This document shows, one piece after another, positions 35,084 through 45,110 of a stretch of 64,000 nucleotides of DNA. Origin of the DNA: an uncultured Salinisphaerales bacterium (GTDB lineage Bacteria > Pseudomonadota > Gammaproteobacteria > Nevskiales > CAJXLF01); NCBI GenBank assembly GCA_913055805.1, contig CAJXLF010000003.1, positions 124,001 to 188,000 on the forward strand, written 5' to 3'. The position numbers were made by a program, and so were the translations under genes. The stretch's first letter is position 1. Each line of letters starts with the position of its first letter. Under the pieces are notes generated by a model, which was not told the DNA's origin, did not search any database, and was given only the letters and a program-made list of their open reading frames with translations.

Positions 35084-35475
35084 GCACGAAGACCACTCAG
35101 CTGCCCAATGCCGCCGAATTGCTCGAAGCCGTCTCGGGGTTCATGGAAAAGAAGTTGTTACCGGCGATAAACGACGGTGATGCCGCCAATCAGAAATTCA
35201 ACACGCGTGTCGCGATCAATGTGCTGGGCATTGTGCAACGTGAACTGCAACAGTCTCCGGACACAGTGCTTATAAACAAACTTGCCGATCTGCTCGGGGA
35301 AACAGCAGACAATATGGAACACCTGCTCATCCAGCTGGCCGAGCGTATTCGTAACGGAGACTTTGGCGAGGATAATCCGGCGCTGTTATCGATTTTGCGG
35401 CAGCAGACCCTGAACCGGTTGGCGGTGGACAACCCGAAGTACTCCGGTTACCTGGCGGCGACTACCGAAAACTAG
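35080..35475 (+). CDS. DUF6285-like protein
   Basis: A 131-residue all-helical soluble protein that starts inside the end of the phosphotransferase gene (4-bp ATGA overlap). The family constantly follows such phosphotransferases and may be an accessory subunit; no activity is known. The call rests on context and on the pattern NAAELLEAVSGFMEKKLLP. Confidence 0.7.
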   Translation: MSTKTTQLPNAAELLEAVSGFMEKKLLPAINDGDAANQKFNTRVAINVLGIVQRELQQSPDTVLINKLADLLGETADNMEHLLIQLAERIRNGDFGEDNPALLSILRQQTLNRLAVDNPKYSGYLAATTEN

Positions 35476-35589
35476 GCTGCCCGGGGGCCTTTTGCTCGGC
35501 CTGCCTGGCCGCGCCAGCACCCGGTAGCCGGGACTCCGACTCAACCGGTTAGCCACACGAGAAATTTTTTCCCCTCAAGTTTAAGCAAA

Positions 35590-36477
35590 TCACACGCGGT
35601 AGACCGGCAACAAAAAGCCGGCTGAATAATCCATCCCCCGGCGAGCGGCGCTCACATGCAGCTCCCAGTAAGCCGTCGGGAATTCACCCAGCGTGGTTGC
35701 CGGCGCGTCCGGCAACTGCCACTCCAGCAGGCACTCACCGGCGCGCTGTACCTCCCGGCGCTGGATATCTTCGTACACGCAAAACACGGCAGCCGTCTGA
35801 CGCCGACTGCCGCTCACCATGTCGCTTTGCCAGTTGGCCTGAATTGCCATGAGCCGCGCTTCAAGCAACATGCCAGGCTGCAGCGCACGCGCCTCCAGTC
35901 TGAGATTGACGGAGCGTCCAAGTGCAATGGGAAAAGCGGAAAGTTCCAGGTAACTGCGACCATAACGCAATCGCCTGAGCAACTTGAACAACAGGCCCAG
36001 CAACAGAAAAACCAGCACCAGATCGAAAAACCCGACACCGAAGACTTCCGGCGACATCCAGCGGCCACGACTGACGTCTTTCGACACAAAGTAGTTGAAA
36101 GGTGTAAGGAACACCGCCACCCCCAACACCCACAGAAACCGCAAACGCAGGTCGCGCAGCGAATCATCGCCCAGACGGCGCCGCGGCCAGCGCCGCTGGC
36201 GATCCCAAACCGGCCCATGGCTTGCCGCCCGGTGGCGTATCAGCAGGCTGGCGGTAATAAGCATGCCGGGCAGCAGGAAGATACCGCCGATGCAAGCCAC
36301 TACCCAGCGTGGCGCATCAAGCTCCCGCTCTGGAATCCAGGGCCCGAGCGCGATCGCCACGATATAGCCACCCACACCGAGACAGGCCAGGGCCATAAAC
36401 CAGGTCAACACGCCCGGCATCATGCCCATGCGCGGACTGTGATTCTGCAAGCGCCGCGGCGGATCAAGAACCGGCAT
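35590..36477 (-). CDS. Membrane protein of unknown function
   Basis: A 295-residue protein with about four membrane spans in two pairs (residues about 21-65 and 115-165) and a soluble C-terminal domain rich in beta strands. ATG 36477 (MPVLDPPRR) has GGGAG upstream, whereas the open frame to 36537 does not. The plan resembles DUF3592-type proteins, but I cannot confirm a family. Divergent from the next gene. Confidence 0.7.
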   Translation of the reverse strand: MPVLDPPRRLQNHSPRMGMMPGVLTWFMALACLGVGGYIVAIALGPWIPERELDAPRWVVACIGGIFLLPGMLITASLLIRHRAASHGPVWDRQRRWPRRRLGDDSLRDLRLRFLWVLGVAVFLTPFNYFVSKDVSRGRWMSPEVFGVGFFDLVLVFLLLGLLFKLLRRLRYGRSYLELSAFPIALGRSVNLRLEARALQPGMLLEARLMAIQANWQSDMVSGSRRQTAAVFCVYEDIQRREVQRAGECLLEWQLPDAPATTLGEFPTAYWELHVSAARRGMDYSAGFLLPVYRV

Positions 36478-36564
36478 CTTTACTCCCTCTCTGCTCCATG
36501 GCTGGCCTTGCGAAGCGCCAGCCTGCAAAATCCCCACAGATAATCATACCGTCACGGAACCCAA

Positions 36565-37572
36565 ATGAGCGCAACGCAAAAGAGCCTCTCCGCCTTGCTG
36601 GAAACCCACGTCGAATTCGAACTGAAGCAATGGCAGGGCAAGACCCTGAACAGGCGTCTGAAGGAAGAGGTGCAGGCTTTCTGGGACTGGGCGGAGGGCA
36701 TGACACTTGATCAGTTCAGCACACCCAAAACCATTACGCTGATTATTCAGCACGTGGCGCTGGAAGTACCTCTGCCGAAAGACGTCCCGGAGATATTCGG
36801 CACCATCGCCAAGCATCTGGTGCGGCTGCCGGTTAACCGCGAAACTTCCGTGGCCGATATCGTCAATGCGGAATTGTTTGATGACGGCGTGGAACTGCTG
36901 GTCGATCTGAAACAATTGCGCCAGGAGGCCATTCACCAGGCCGTACACAGCCCGGTCTACGCCACCCTGGTCTCGGAGATTCTCTATAACGGCATACGTG
37001 ACTATCTGGGCAGCGAGAACCTCTTCACCCAGAAAGTACCGGGCATGGGCAAACTGATGAGCAAGGGCGCCGACGTGCTGAGCAAGCGCATACCCAACCT
37101 GGAGGAAAAGCTGCGCGGCTATATCTCAAGGAACATGCAGAAAACCGTGAAACAGAGCGAAAGCTTCCTGCAGCAGGCGTTAAGCGAAAAACGTATTCGC
37201 CAACTCGCTGCTGAAATATGGGAGCTGATTCACCGCACGCCAGTTTCGGTATCCGAAGTGCTGGATGACGATGAAGTCGACGCTATCGTGGCCTATGTCT
37301 TCGAAATCTGGGTACAGCTGAGAAAAACCGACTACATCGCCGAACTGATTGCCGAAGCGATCCAGAAGTTCTTTGCCGAATACGGCGAGATGCAGCTTGC
37401 CCGACTGCTGGAGACGGCCGGCATCAACCGCAAACTGATCGAGAACGCGGTCATGATTGCCGGCCCGCAGGTAGTGAAGGTGCTGGAAGAAAGTGGTTAT
37501 ATCGAGGCGACCATCCGCCGCCGGCTTGAGCCTTTCTACGCTTCCAAGGAAGCCGTGGCCGCGTTGGGTTGA
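36565..37572 (+). CDS. Helical protein of unknown function
   Basis: A 335-residue soluble, almost wholly helical protein with many charged residues, and no signal peptide or membrane span. Codon use matches neighbours. No motif is recognised. The ATG at 36565 lacks a strong ribosome binding site. Confidence 0.7.
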   Translation: MSATQKSLSALLETHVEFELKQWQGKTLNRRLKEEVQAFWDWAEGMTLDQFSTPKTITLIIQHVALEVPLPKDVPEIFGTIAKHLVRLPVNRETSVADIVNAELFDDGVELLVDLKQLRQEAIHQAVHSPVYATLVSEILYNGIRDYLGSENLFTQKVPGMGKLMSKGADVLSKRIPNLEEKLRGYISRNMQKTVKQSESFLQQALSEKRIRQLAAEIWELIHRTPVSVSEVLDDDEVDAIVAYVFEIWVQLRKTDYIAELIAEAIQKFFAEYGEMQLARLLETAGINRKLIENAVMIAGPQVVKVLEESGYIEATIRRRLEPFYASKEAVAALG

Positions 37573-37615
37573 TAACCGTATATGCGCAGGGTTTACTGCT
37601 GGTTTACAGGAGGTC

Positions 37616-38422
37616 CTAGGGTGCGCGTTCAACCATGACTTCCACACGGCTGCGGTTTTCACCCTCGATACTGCCATAGGAAGTCAGGCCCTGCTGACGG
37701 CTGTTGAACTGTTCAACCACGCCACCGACATTCACCCATTCTCCCAGACCGACCTCCAGGGTGGTGGTGGCATGCTGTACAGCGATACGACCATCCGGCT
37801 GCAGTTCTTCGCGCTGCGGACTGATTTCCAGCAGCACACGCTGCCCCGTCAAACGGGGACGCACCACGAAGCCGGTGGTCACTTCCTCGTAGTAGATGCC
37901 GCCATGACGCACATAGCCGTGATGATCCACCACTGTCCCGCCAGGCACCGGCACCAGTTGCCCCACCTGGAACACGGCAGACTGGCCATCCATGACCCGC
38001 AGCTGCTGCTCGGCGCCATCATCGCTCTGTGTTTCATACTGCAGAATACGCCCGGATAACGGCCGGGGATCCTGGCCGATCTGCACCCGTCCGTCGCCTG
38101 TACGGTAGCGGCCCGACACGGCGGCTTCGCTTTCACGGCGCCTGGCTTCCCCGCCCTGGCGAACGTGCACCAGCAACTGTTCGGGACGCCGGTCGAGTTG
38201 CCGCACCAGCGCCATGATGCTGGCGCGATTTTCCGGCTTCAGGCGCAATATCAACTTGTCCTGCAATCCACTGACCGATTCACCGGGCTCCAGATGCGGC
38301 TGGACAGTCGCCGCCATTTCCTCGGCGTTGCGGTAACGCAGCTCGACCACTTCCGTACTGGCCGCCCAGACTGTACTGGCGCACAACCACAGCAGTAACA
38401 GAGGCCAGCGTCGAATCATCAT
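37616..38422 (-). CDS. Secretin-like periplasmic protein (NolW-type N-domain)
   Basis: A 268-residue exported protein (signal MMIRRWPLLLLWLCASTVWA). VVELRYRNAEEMAATVQPHL and NRASIMALVRQLDRRPEQLLVHV form the NolW-like secretin N-domain. The C-terminal half is beta-rich (VRPRLTGQRVLLEISPQ), as at the start of a secretin barrel, but too short to form a pore. It may be a degenerate or accessory secretin. The start is ATG 38422 or 38419; it follows the Mpo1-like gene by 10 bp. Confidence 0.8.
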   Translation of the reverse strand: MMIRRWPLLLLWLCASTVWAASTEVVELRYRNAEEMAATVQPHLEPGESVSGLQDKLILRLKPENRASIMALVRQLDRRPEQLLVHVRQGGEARRRESEAAVSGRYRTGDGRVQIGQDPRPLSGRILQYETQSDDGAEQQLRVMDGQSAVFQVGQLVPVPGGTVVDHHGYVRHGGIYYEEVTTGFVVRPRLTGQRVLLEISPQREELQPDGRIAVQHATTTLEVGLGEWVNVGGVVEQFNSRQQGLTSYGSIEGENRSRVEVMVERAP

Positions 38423-38432
38423 GGTCTTTTGA

Positions 38433-38912
38433 TCAATGCGCCTTGCGTTCGTTCCAGTGGCGCAGTTCATCCACCACAAACAGGGGACCCACTAGCAGAA
38501 ACTCGATCTCCTTGAAAAAGGACGGCTTTGCCCCTTCAATCTGGTGGCCGATCAACTGCACGATCCAGGCCGCTACCCAGATGGCCACACAGGTCCACAG
38601 CACGGATATGCCTGCAGACTCAATCGCCAGAATGCCGGCCACGCTGGCGGCGAACCAGAGCACCATCATAGCCAGACTGCCGAGGGACATCTTGAGATAA
38701 AACAGGGCGGACACCGCACCCAGAATCGTGGCGCCATTCACCCAGGTGACCGCAGGCCCTTCCAGACCCAGCCACTGACCCACCGGAATCAGCCAGAACA
38801 GACCCAGGGTGGAAAAGAAAATGGCAGGCACACAGACAAAATGAATGATCTGATTGGCCGGATTGCGGTGGCTTTCGCCGTAGGCATCCAGATATTGCTG
38901 AAGATTACGCAT
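38433..38912 (-). CDS. Mpo1/DUF962-type membrane protein
   Basis: A 159-residue four-span membrane protein. YGESHRNPANQIIHFVCVP and QLIGHQIEGAKPSFF carry the conserved histidines of the Mpo1 (2-hydroxy fatty acid dioxygenase) family, which bind iron. The bacterial substrate is unknown. It is upstream of the secretin-like gene in the same direction. The 267 bp between it and the cytochrome gene hold no gene I can see. Confidence 0.85.
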   Translation of the reverse strand: MRNLQQYLDAYGESHRNPANQIIHFVCVPAIFFSTLGLFWLIPVGQWLGLEGPAVTWVNGATILGAVSALFYLKMSLGSLAMMVLWFAASVAGILAIESAGISVLWTCVAIWVAAWIVQLIGHQIEGAKPSFFKEIEFLLVGPLFVVDELRHWNERKAH

Positions 38913-39179
38913 CGCTATACCCCCAAAGTTTCAGGATGCGATCATCATATTAGCCTGTAAATCACGCGACTTGTACGTCAGTGCTACGACTTTACATGCG
39001 CAGGCACTTCCCTTTTAATAGATTGCGATGCGATCGTAATCCAACAATATTCGCCAACTAACAACAACGACGCCAAACAGGTGGCATCCTTGCTGGGAGA
39101 GCCTGCCGGCTCCCATAACGATGATTAATGTGCGGGCGCGATAAACGCGACGGGGCCGTGCATTTAACTGGGGAAAACT

Positions 39180-41798
39180 GTGAGAAACGCAGGATGGCGA
39201 CTGGCAATGCTGGTCGTACTCTTCGCCCTGCTGCCGGCGTGCGGCGGGGGTGATTATGACGGGAATGACGAAGCCACACCGATAGAGTCGGCGCCCGGCT
39301 CGGGCAGTGACAGCGAAAGCAGTACCCGCGGACGCAGCATCTACGTGGCGCAGTGCCAGGTCTGTCATGGCAGCAGCGGCAACGGCTCGGCGGCGGGGCC
39401 CTCACTGATTGACTGCCCCAGCTGCAGCTCAACCAACAGCCTCAGCACGCTGATATCCAACACCATGCCCACCGGCAACTCGCAGCAGTGCGAAGGCCAG
39501 TGCGCGGTGGATGTCAGTAACTACATTCTCACGGCTTTCAATGACGGGACACCGGATGACGAACCCCCGTCCGAGGAACCGCCAGACCCTGAACCGCCGG
39601 AACCCCCTTCGGGTGGTGGCATCAATGTCGATGGCCAATCGGCCTACACCAACCAGTGCGCGAGCTGCCATGGCAGCAATGGCACGGGCACCCCCCAGGG
39701 CCCCTCACTGATCGCCTGCGGCAGTTGCCAGAGTCTTGCTGTTCTGAGCGAACGCATTGCCAACACCATGCCCCTGGGCAACAGCGCGCAATGCACCGGC
39801 GACTGTGCTGGCAACATCGCCGAATACATCCTGCAGGCCTTCAACGATCAGGTCATCGGCGATGCAGCGCAGCTGCTGGACGAAATCCTGCTCAGCGACC
39901 TGAAGACCACGCTGCGCAAGGCCAGCCTCAACCTGGCTGGCAGACTACCGGTCGCCAATGAACTCAGCGACCTGGAATTCAGGGGCGAAGAAGCCTTTGA
40001 CGAGATACTGGGCAATATCATGCGCGAAAGCGCGTTCTATGCCCGCATGATGGAAATCTGGAACGATTTTCTGCTGCAGAACAAATACCTGGGCGGCGAA
40101 AACGCCATCAGCCTGCTGCGCAACAATGATTTTCCGCAACGCCGCTGGTTCGACGAGCTGGGCCTGAACCGCGATGACCCGGGCGAGGAGCGTGATCTCT
40201 ATTTCTGGCTGCGTGAGCAGGCCAACGATGCCATGGCCCAGGAAGCCCTGCGCCTGATCACCTATATCCTGAAGAATGATCGCCCCATCACCGAGATGCT
40301 CACCGGCAACTTCATCGTTGCCAACTACTACTCGGCACGCAGTTACGGTGTGGAAGGCCAGCGCAGCTGGAAAACCCTGAGCAATCCAACGTTCCCTGAC
40401 TATCCTTACGATCCGGAGGACTTCCAGCCGATACGGCTCTACGATCCCCAATACGGCGCTTTCCCGCATGCCGGGGTCATGACCTCGATCATGTTCCTGA
40501 ATCGCTTCCCGACCACGCCGACCAATCGCAACCGTCACCGCTCCCGCATCACCTACAAGCTCTTCCTGGACACCGATGTCCTGCTGCTGGACGGTACCCG
40601 CCCGGTAGACGCCGAGGACATCAACAGCCCCAATCCGGTGCTGGACAATCCGAACTGCTCGATCTGCCACAGTGTGGTCGACCCGGTCGCTTCCATCTAT
40701 CAGAACTGGAGCGACCTGGGACAGTTCCGGCCCACCAGCCAGACCGGTGGCTGGCATACCGACATGGAACAACGCGGCTTCAAGGGCGAACCCATGCCTC
40801 TGGCGGGCAATGCCGACAGCTCGGTGCGCTGGCTGGCCGAACAGATCGTGGCTGACCCTCGCTTTACCAAATCCCTGGTCAAAACCCTGTATACCGGCAT
40901 TACCGGGCAGGCGCCCATTCCGGTGCCCGAAGCCGATGTTCCCGAAGACGCTCCGCAACGCCGCGCCTATCTGGCGCAGGACGCCTATTTCCAGCAACTG
41001 GCCAACAATCTGGCAACCGAGGGCAACAGCGCCGCAGGTACCAATTACAATCTGCGCAATACCATCCGCGCCATCGTCAAAGGCCCCTATTTCCGTGCGA
41101 CCAGCTTGCAGAGCGGAGCCGACACTGCCGCCCATGCCTATAGCGGCAGCGACCGCCTGCTGACCCCGGAAATGTTGCACCGCAAGCTGGTCGCCACCCT
41201 GGGCCTGCCCTGGCAGCGCAGCAACCGTGATCGCCTGTTGGACCTGACCGGTAATGGCCTGCACATTCTCTATGGCGGCATGGATTCGGACAGCATCATT
41301 ACCCGTATCACCGAACCCAATGGCCTGATCGCTTCCACCCAGAAACGCATGGCCAGTCAGATGGCCTGCGAGGCTGTCGCCCGCGACTTTTTCCTCTTCC
41401 CTAATGAGCGCGCGCTGTTCCCGTACATGCATCCGGACGACAGCCTGCTGGACAACAACGGCAATATTGACCCGGATGTAAACACACTGGTCATCTCAAA
41501 CCTGCAGCACCTGCACTGGGCGCTGCTCGGCGTGGACGCCCGGGCTGACGATCCTGAAATACTGGAGCTGCGCAACCTGATGGCGGCCATTCAGGCACGC
41601 GGCCTGGAACTGATTGACGAGGGCGGACATTACCTGCGTGGTCGGCTGCACTTTGCCTGCGACCTGACCAACGACCCTGAAACCGGAGAAGCCCTGCCGG
41701 ACGAGGAGCGAATTGTCGAAGACGCGAATTACATGCTGCGCACCTGGCAGGCATTGCTCGTCTATTACCTCAGCGACTACCGCTTCGTCTACGAATAA
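39180..41798 (+). CDS. Large c-type cytochrome lipoprotein
   Basis: An 872-residue exported protein with lipobox LLPACGGG. Two similar c-type domains carry CQVCH (about residue 60) and CASCH (about 160), joined by a Pro/Glu-rich linker. A third haem motif, CSICH (about 496), sits in a long C-terminal region of the type found in the DUF1549/DUF1553/DUF1588 cytochromes common in Planctomycetes. The haem domains also have paired cysteines (CPSCSS, CGSCQS). The start is GTG 39180. It is followed 16 bp on by a DUF1501 gene, the usual partner; the substrate is unknown. Confidence 0.85.
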   Translation: MRNAGWRLAMLVVLFALLPACGGGDYDGNDEATPIESAPGSGSDSESSTRGRSIYVAQCQVCHGSSGNGSAAGPSLIDCPSCSSTNSLSTLISNTMPTGNSQQCEGQCAVDVSNYILTAFNDGTPDDEPPSEEPPDPEPPEPPSGGGINVDGQSAYTNQCASCHGSNGTGTPQGPSLIACGSCQSLAVLSERIANTMPLGNSAQCTGDCAGNIAEYILQAFNDQVIGDAAQLLDEILLSDLKTTLRKASLNLAGRLPVANELSDLEFRGEEAFDEILGNIMRESAFYARMMEIWNDFLLQNKYLGGENAISLLRNNDFPQRRWFDELGLNRDDPGEERDLYFWLREQANDAMAQEALRLITYILKNDRPITEMLTGNFIVANYYSARSYGVEGQRSWKTLSNPTFPDYPYDPEDFQPIRLYDPQYGAFPHAGVMTSIMFLNRFPTTPTNRNRHRSRITYKLFLDTDVLLLDGTRPVDAEDINSPNPVLDNPNCSICHSVVDPVASIYQNWSDLGQFRPTSQTGGWHTDMEQRGFKGEPMPLAGNADSSVRWLAEQIVADPRFTKSLVKTLYTGITGQAPIPVPEADVPEDAPQRRAYLAQDAYFQQLANNLATEGNSAAGTNYNLRNTIRAIVKGPYFRATSLQSGADTAAHAYSGSDRLLTPEMLHRKLVATLGLPWQRSNRDRLLDLTGNGLHILYGGMDSDSIITRITEPNGLIASTQKRMASQMACEAVARDFFLFPNERALFPYMHPDDSLLDNNGNIDPDVNTLVISNLQHLHWALLGVDARADDPEILELRNLMAAIQARGLELIDEGGHYLRGRLHFACDLTNDPETGEALPDEERIVEDANYMLRTWQALLVYYLSDYRFVYE

Positions 41799-41814
41799 GG
41801 CCGGGGAAAGCATT

Positions 41815-43131
41815 ATGAATCGTCGCCATTTTCTGCAATTACTCGGCTCCGTCGGCATGACCGCTGTCACCCTGCGTCATGGTCCGCTGCAGGCGGCCGA
41901 CCCTAACCGTCATTACATCTTCGTGCACGCAGGGGGCGGCTGGGACCCCACCAGCCTCTGTGATCCCAAGGGCAATACGCCACGGGCCGACAACCGCGGT
42001 CCAGTCAACCACTATGCAGTCAATGATATTGGCGAAGTGGGCAACGGCATTCGTTACGCGCCCTTCCCCGACCCTGATCTGGCCACCTCCACGCTGCGTG
42101 ACGACATGGCCATTACCAGCTTCGACGCCTTCTTCAATGATCTGGCCTCCGACCTGCTGGTGATCAACGGTATCGACATGCAAACCAATAACCACGATAC
42201 CGGTACCCGCACCATGTGGAGCGGCTCGGATGTACAGACCCAGCCGGCGCTGGGCGCCCTCATCGCGCAGGCCGATGCACCGGACAGCCCGCTGGCCTTC
42301 CTGACCAACGGCGGCTACGACTATTCCGATGGTCTGATCGCCCCGACCCGCGTTTCCGGCTCCGGCATCTTCCGGGAACTGGCCTATCCCGAGCGCTACA
42401 ACACCGCACCGGATGCCAATCTGGACGACGACGCCACCTATTACCTGCACCCGGATATTCACCAGATGGTGGACAGCGCAAGAACCCGACGTCTGCAGAA
42501 ACTCATCACTGACACGCGCCTGCCACAGCGTCGCGTGGCCATGAGCCGGCTGTATACGGTGCAAGGTAGTGACAGCAACCTGCACCGGCTGATTGACGCT
42601 CTGCCCGCCAGTCCCTCGGGCGGACTGCGCGGCCAGGCGGAAGTGGCCATTGCCGCCTTCCAGTCACAGGTCGCCTCCTGCGCCAATCTGACCGTAGGCG
42701 GTTTCGATACCCATGGCGACCATGACCGCAACCAGAGTTTCAGTCTCGCCAGCCTGATCGACGGCGTGCATTACCTCTGGAGCCTGATCAACAGCGCCGG
42801 ATTGTCTGACCGTGTCACCGTGCTGGTCGGGTCCGACTTCGGCCGCACGCCCTACTACAACGGCGGCAATGGCAAGGACCACTGGAACGTCACCAGCATG
42901 CTGGCCTTCGGCGCCGGCGTGAGTGGCAACCGCGTGGTCGGCGGCACCAACGCCCATTACGAGGCCCTGACTGTCGATCCGGCAACACTCATGCCCTCGA
43001 CTACCGGCGGCGCCGTACGGCTCACCTGCGGACATATTCACCATGCCCTGAGGCGGCTGGCCGGCATCGAAAATGATGCCGTAGCGAGACAATACGCCCT
43101 GGAAGGCGGCTATCTCCCCATCTTTGGCTGA
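41815..43131 (+). CDS. DUF1501-family exported protein with Tat signal
   Basis: A 438-residue protein beginning MNRRHFLQLLGSVGMTAVTL, a twin-arginine signal (RRHFLQ). The mature domain belongs to the DUF1501 alkaline-phosphatase-like fold: VHAGGGWDPTSL, DTGTRTMWSG, GGFDTHGDHD and LVGSDFGRTPYYN. Tat export suggests folding or metal loading in the cytoplasm. Paired with the cytochrome lipoprotein upstream; probably a two-protein periplasmic system. Confidence 0.9.
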   Translation: MNRRHFLQLLGSVGMTAVTLRHGPLQAADPNRHYIFVHAGGGWDPTSLCDPKGNTPRADNRGPVNHYAVNDIGEVGNGIRYAPFPDPDLATSTLRDDMAITSFDAFFNDLASDLLVINGIDMQTNNHDTGTRTMWSGSDVQTQPALGALIAQADAPDSPLAFLTNGGYDYSDGLIAPTRVSGSGIFRELAYPERYNTAPDANLDDDATYYLHPDIHQMVDSARTRRLQKLITDTRLPQRRVAMSRLYTVQGSDSNLHRLIDALPASPSGGLRGQAEVAIAAFQSQVASCANLTVGGFDTHGDHDRNQSFSLASLIDGVHYLWSLINSAGLSDRVTVLVGSDFGRTPYYNGGNGKDHWNVTSMLAFGAGVSGNRVVGGTNAHYEALTVDPATLMPSTTGGAVRLTCGHIHHALRRLAGIENDAVARQYALEGGYLPIFG

Positions 43132-43175
43132 ATAATCCAGTAGAATCGCGCTCCCACCCGGAGTTCGATGCATTC

Positions 43176-45050
43176 ATGCTGCTTACCCTGCGCGACATTT
43201 CGCTGCGCTTCACCGACCTGCCCGTGCTCGACGAGGTCAGTCTGACTATCGACGAAGGCGAGCGCGTCTGCCTGGCCGGACGCAACGGCGCCGGCAAATC
43301 GACCCTGATGAAAGTCATCGCCGGCGACATTACGCCGGACAGCGGCGACATTGAGCACAGTTCCACCCTGCGCATCAGCAAACTGCCACAGGACATCCCG
43401 GCAGGCCTGCATGGCACAGTTTACGAAGTAGTGACCGAAGGACTGGGCAAGGTCGGCGAACAGCTGCTGGCCTATGACCGTGCCCGGCATGGCGACGACG
43501 AGGCCACCCTGCTTGAGCTGCAACACGAGCTGGAAGAAGCGGGCGCCTGGGACCGTCAACTCAAGGTCGACAGCACCCTGTCCAGGATGGGTCTGGACCC
43601 GGACGCCCGCTTCGAGGACCTTTCCGGCGGACTCAAACGGCGCGTGCTGCTGGCCAGGGCGCTGGCCAGCGACCCCGACATCCTGCTGCTCGACGAACCG
43701 ACCAACCATCTCGATATCGCGGCCGTACAGTGGCTGGAGAATTTCCTGCTCGGCGCCACCTGCGCCCTGGTTTTCATCACCCATGACCGCACGTTTCTTG
43801 ATCGCATCGCCACACGTATCGTGGAGGTCGACCGCGGCAAACTCTACAGCTGGCCCGGCAGCTTCACTGATTACCGCCGCCGCAAGAGCGAAGCCCTGGA
43901 GGCCGAGCGTCAGGCGCATCGGGAATTCGACAAGAAACTGGCGGAAGAGGAAATCTGGATCCGCCAGGGTGTGAAGGCGCGCACCAAACGCAATCAGGGC
44001 CGGGTCAAGGCGCTGGAGGCCATGCGCGAAGAAGTCGCAGACCGGCGCAAGGTTGAACGGCGGGCAAGAATACAGGCGCAATTCGGCGAGGAAACCAGCA
44101 AGCGGGTGATCGAGGCGCGGCGCCTGAATTGCGAAATCGCCGGCAACGTTGTGCTGCGCGATTTCAGCCTGAAGATCCGCCGCGGCCAGTGCATCGGCGT
44201 CATGGGCCCCAATGGCTGCGGCAAGACCACCCTGCTACGCGTGTTGCTGGGCGAGCATGAACCCGACAGCGGCAAGCTGATACACGGGGAAAACCTGCAG
44301 ATCGCCTATTTCGACCAGACCCGGCGCGCGCTCGACCTGGAGAAACCCGCCTTCTGGAATGTGGCCGATGGCGCCGAGCGTATCGAATTCAATGGCCGCA
44401 GCCTGCATGTGCTGGGCTATCTGCGCGCCTTCCTGTTCAGCCCGGAACGGGCCAAGACACCGACCAAACTGCTGTCCGGCGGCGAACGCAACCGCCTGTT
44501 GCTGGCCCGGCTGTTCGCCAAACCTTCCAATGTCATGGTGCTGGACGAGCCCACCAATGACCTGGACATCGAAACCCTGGAAATGCTCGAGGATCTGGTC
44601 AACGGCTACCCCGGCACCTGCATCCTGGTGTCGCATGACCGCAGCTTCGTCAACAATGTGGTCGACGGCATGTTGATGCAGGAAGGCGACCGCGGTTTCC
44701 AGTTCTTTGTCGGCAACTACGACGACTGGCTGCGCCAGCGCAAGGAAGAAAGCGCACCCCGGCAAAAAACGAAACCCGTGGCCGCACCTGCACCAGCCAA
44801 CAACAAACAGCCTGGCAAACTCAGCTACAAGGACCAGCGCGAGCTGGATCAACTGCCGCAGCGCATAGAAAGCCTGGAAGCCGAACTGAGCGAGCTGCAT
44901 ACCCGCATGAGCAGCAGCGAATTTTTCCGCCAGGATGAGGAAAGCATCCGCGTGGTGCGTCAGCAGGAAAACCAGCTGCAGGAAGCACTGCAGGGCTGTT
45001 TCAGACGCTGGGAAGAACTGGAAGCGCTGCAATCGGTGATGAAGGGCTAG
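43176..45050 (+). CDS. uup: ABC-F family ATPase
   Basis: A 624-residue cytosolic protein with two ABC domains: Walker A GRNGAGKST (35) and GPNGCGKTT (344), signatures LSGG-LKRRV and LSGG-ERNRL, Walker B LLLDEPTNHLD and MVLDEPTNDLD. A C-terminal coiled coil (about 545-620) after a basic linker identifies Uup rather than EttA or YheS. It acts on ribosomes and branched DNA intermediates. Confidence 0.93.
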   Translation: MLLTLRDISLRFTDLPVLDEVSLTIDEGERVCLAGRNGAGKSTLMKVIAGDITPDSGDIEHSSTLRISKLPQDIPAGLHGTVYEVVTEGLGKVGEQLLAYDRARHGDDEATLLELQHELEEAGAWDRQLKVDSTLSRMGLDPDARFEDLSGGLKRRVLLARALASDPDILLLDEPTNHLDIAAVQWLENFLLGATCALVFITHDRTFLDRIATRIVEVDRGKLYSWPGSFTDYRRRKSEALEAERQAHREFDKKLAEEEIWIRQGVKARTKRNQGRVKALEAMREEVADRRKVERRARIQAQFGEETSKRVIEARRLNCEIAGNVVLRDFSLKIRRGQCIGVMGPNGCGKTTLLRVLLGEHEPDSGKLIHGENLQIAYFDQTRRALDLEKPAFWNVADGAERIEFNGRSLHVLGYLRAFLFSPERAKTPTKLLSGGERNRLLLARLFAKPSNVMVLDEPTNDLDIETLEMLEDLVNGYPGTCILVSHDRSFVNNVVDGMLMQEGDRGFQFFVGNYDDWLRQRKEESAPRQKTKPVAAPAPANNKQPGKLSYKDQRELDQLPQRIESLEAELSELHTRMSSSEFFRQDEESIRVVRQQENQLQEALQGCFRRWEELEALQSVMKG

Positions 45051-45110
45051 GTCAGCGTCGTCTCGACTGCAGCTTTGGAATAGTGGAATGCAGGGCAGGC
45101 GAAACCTGTT

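Noticed and set aside
39945-41432. 495-codon minus-strand frame opposite the cytochrome gene
   Set aside because: The plus strand encodes a lipobox, haem motifs and a conserved domain; the mirror frame has none.
43110-44081. Minus-strand frame overlapping uup and the DUF1501 end
   Set aside because: Opposite strand of two well-supported genes; no domain.
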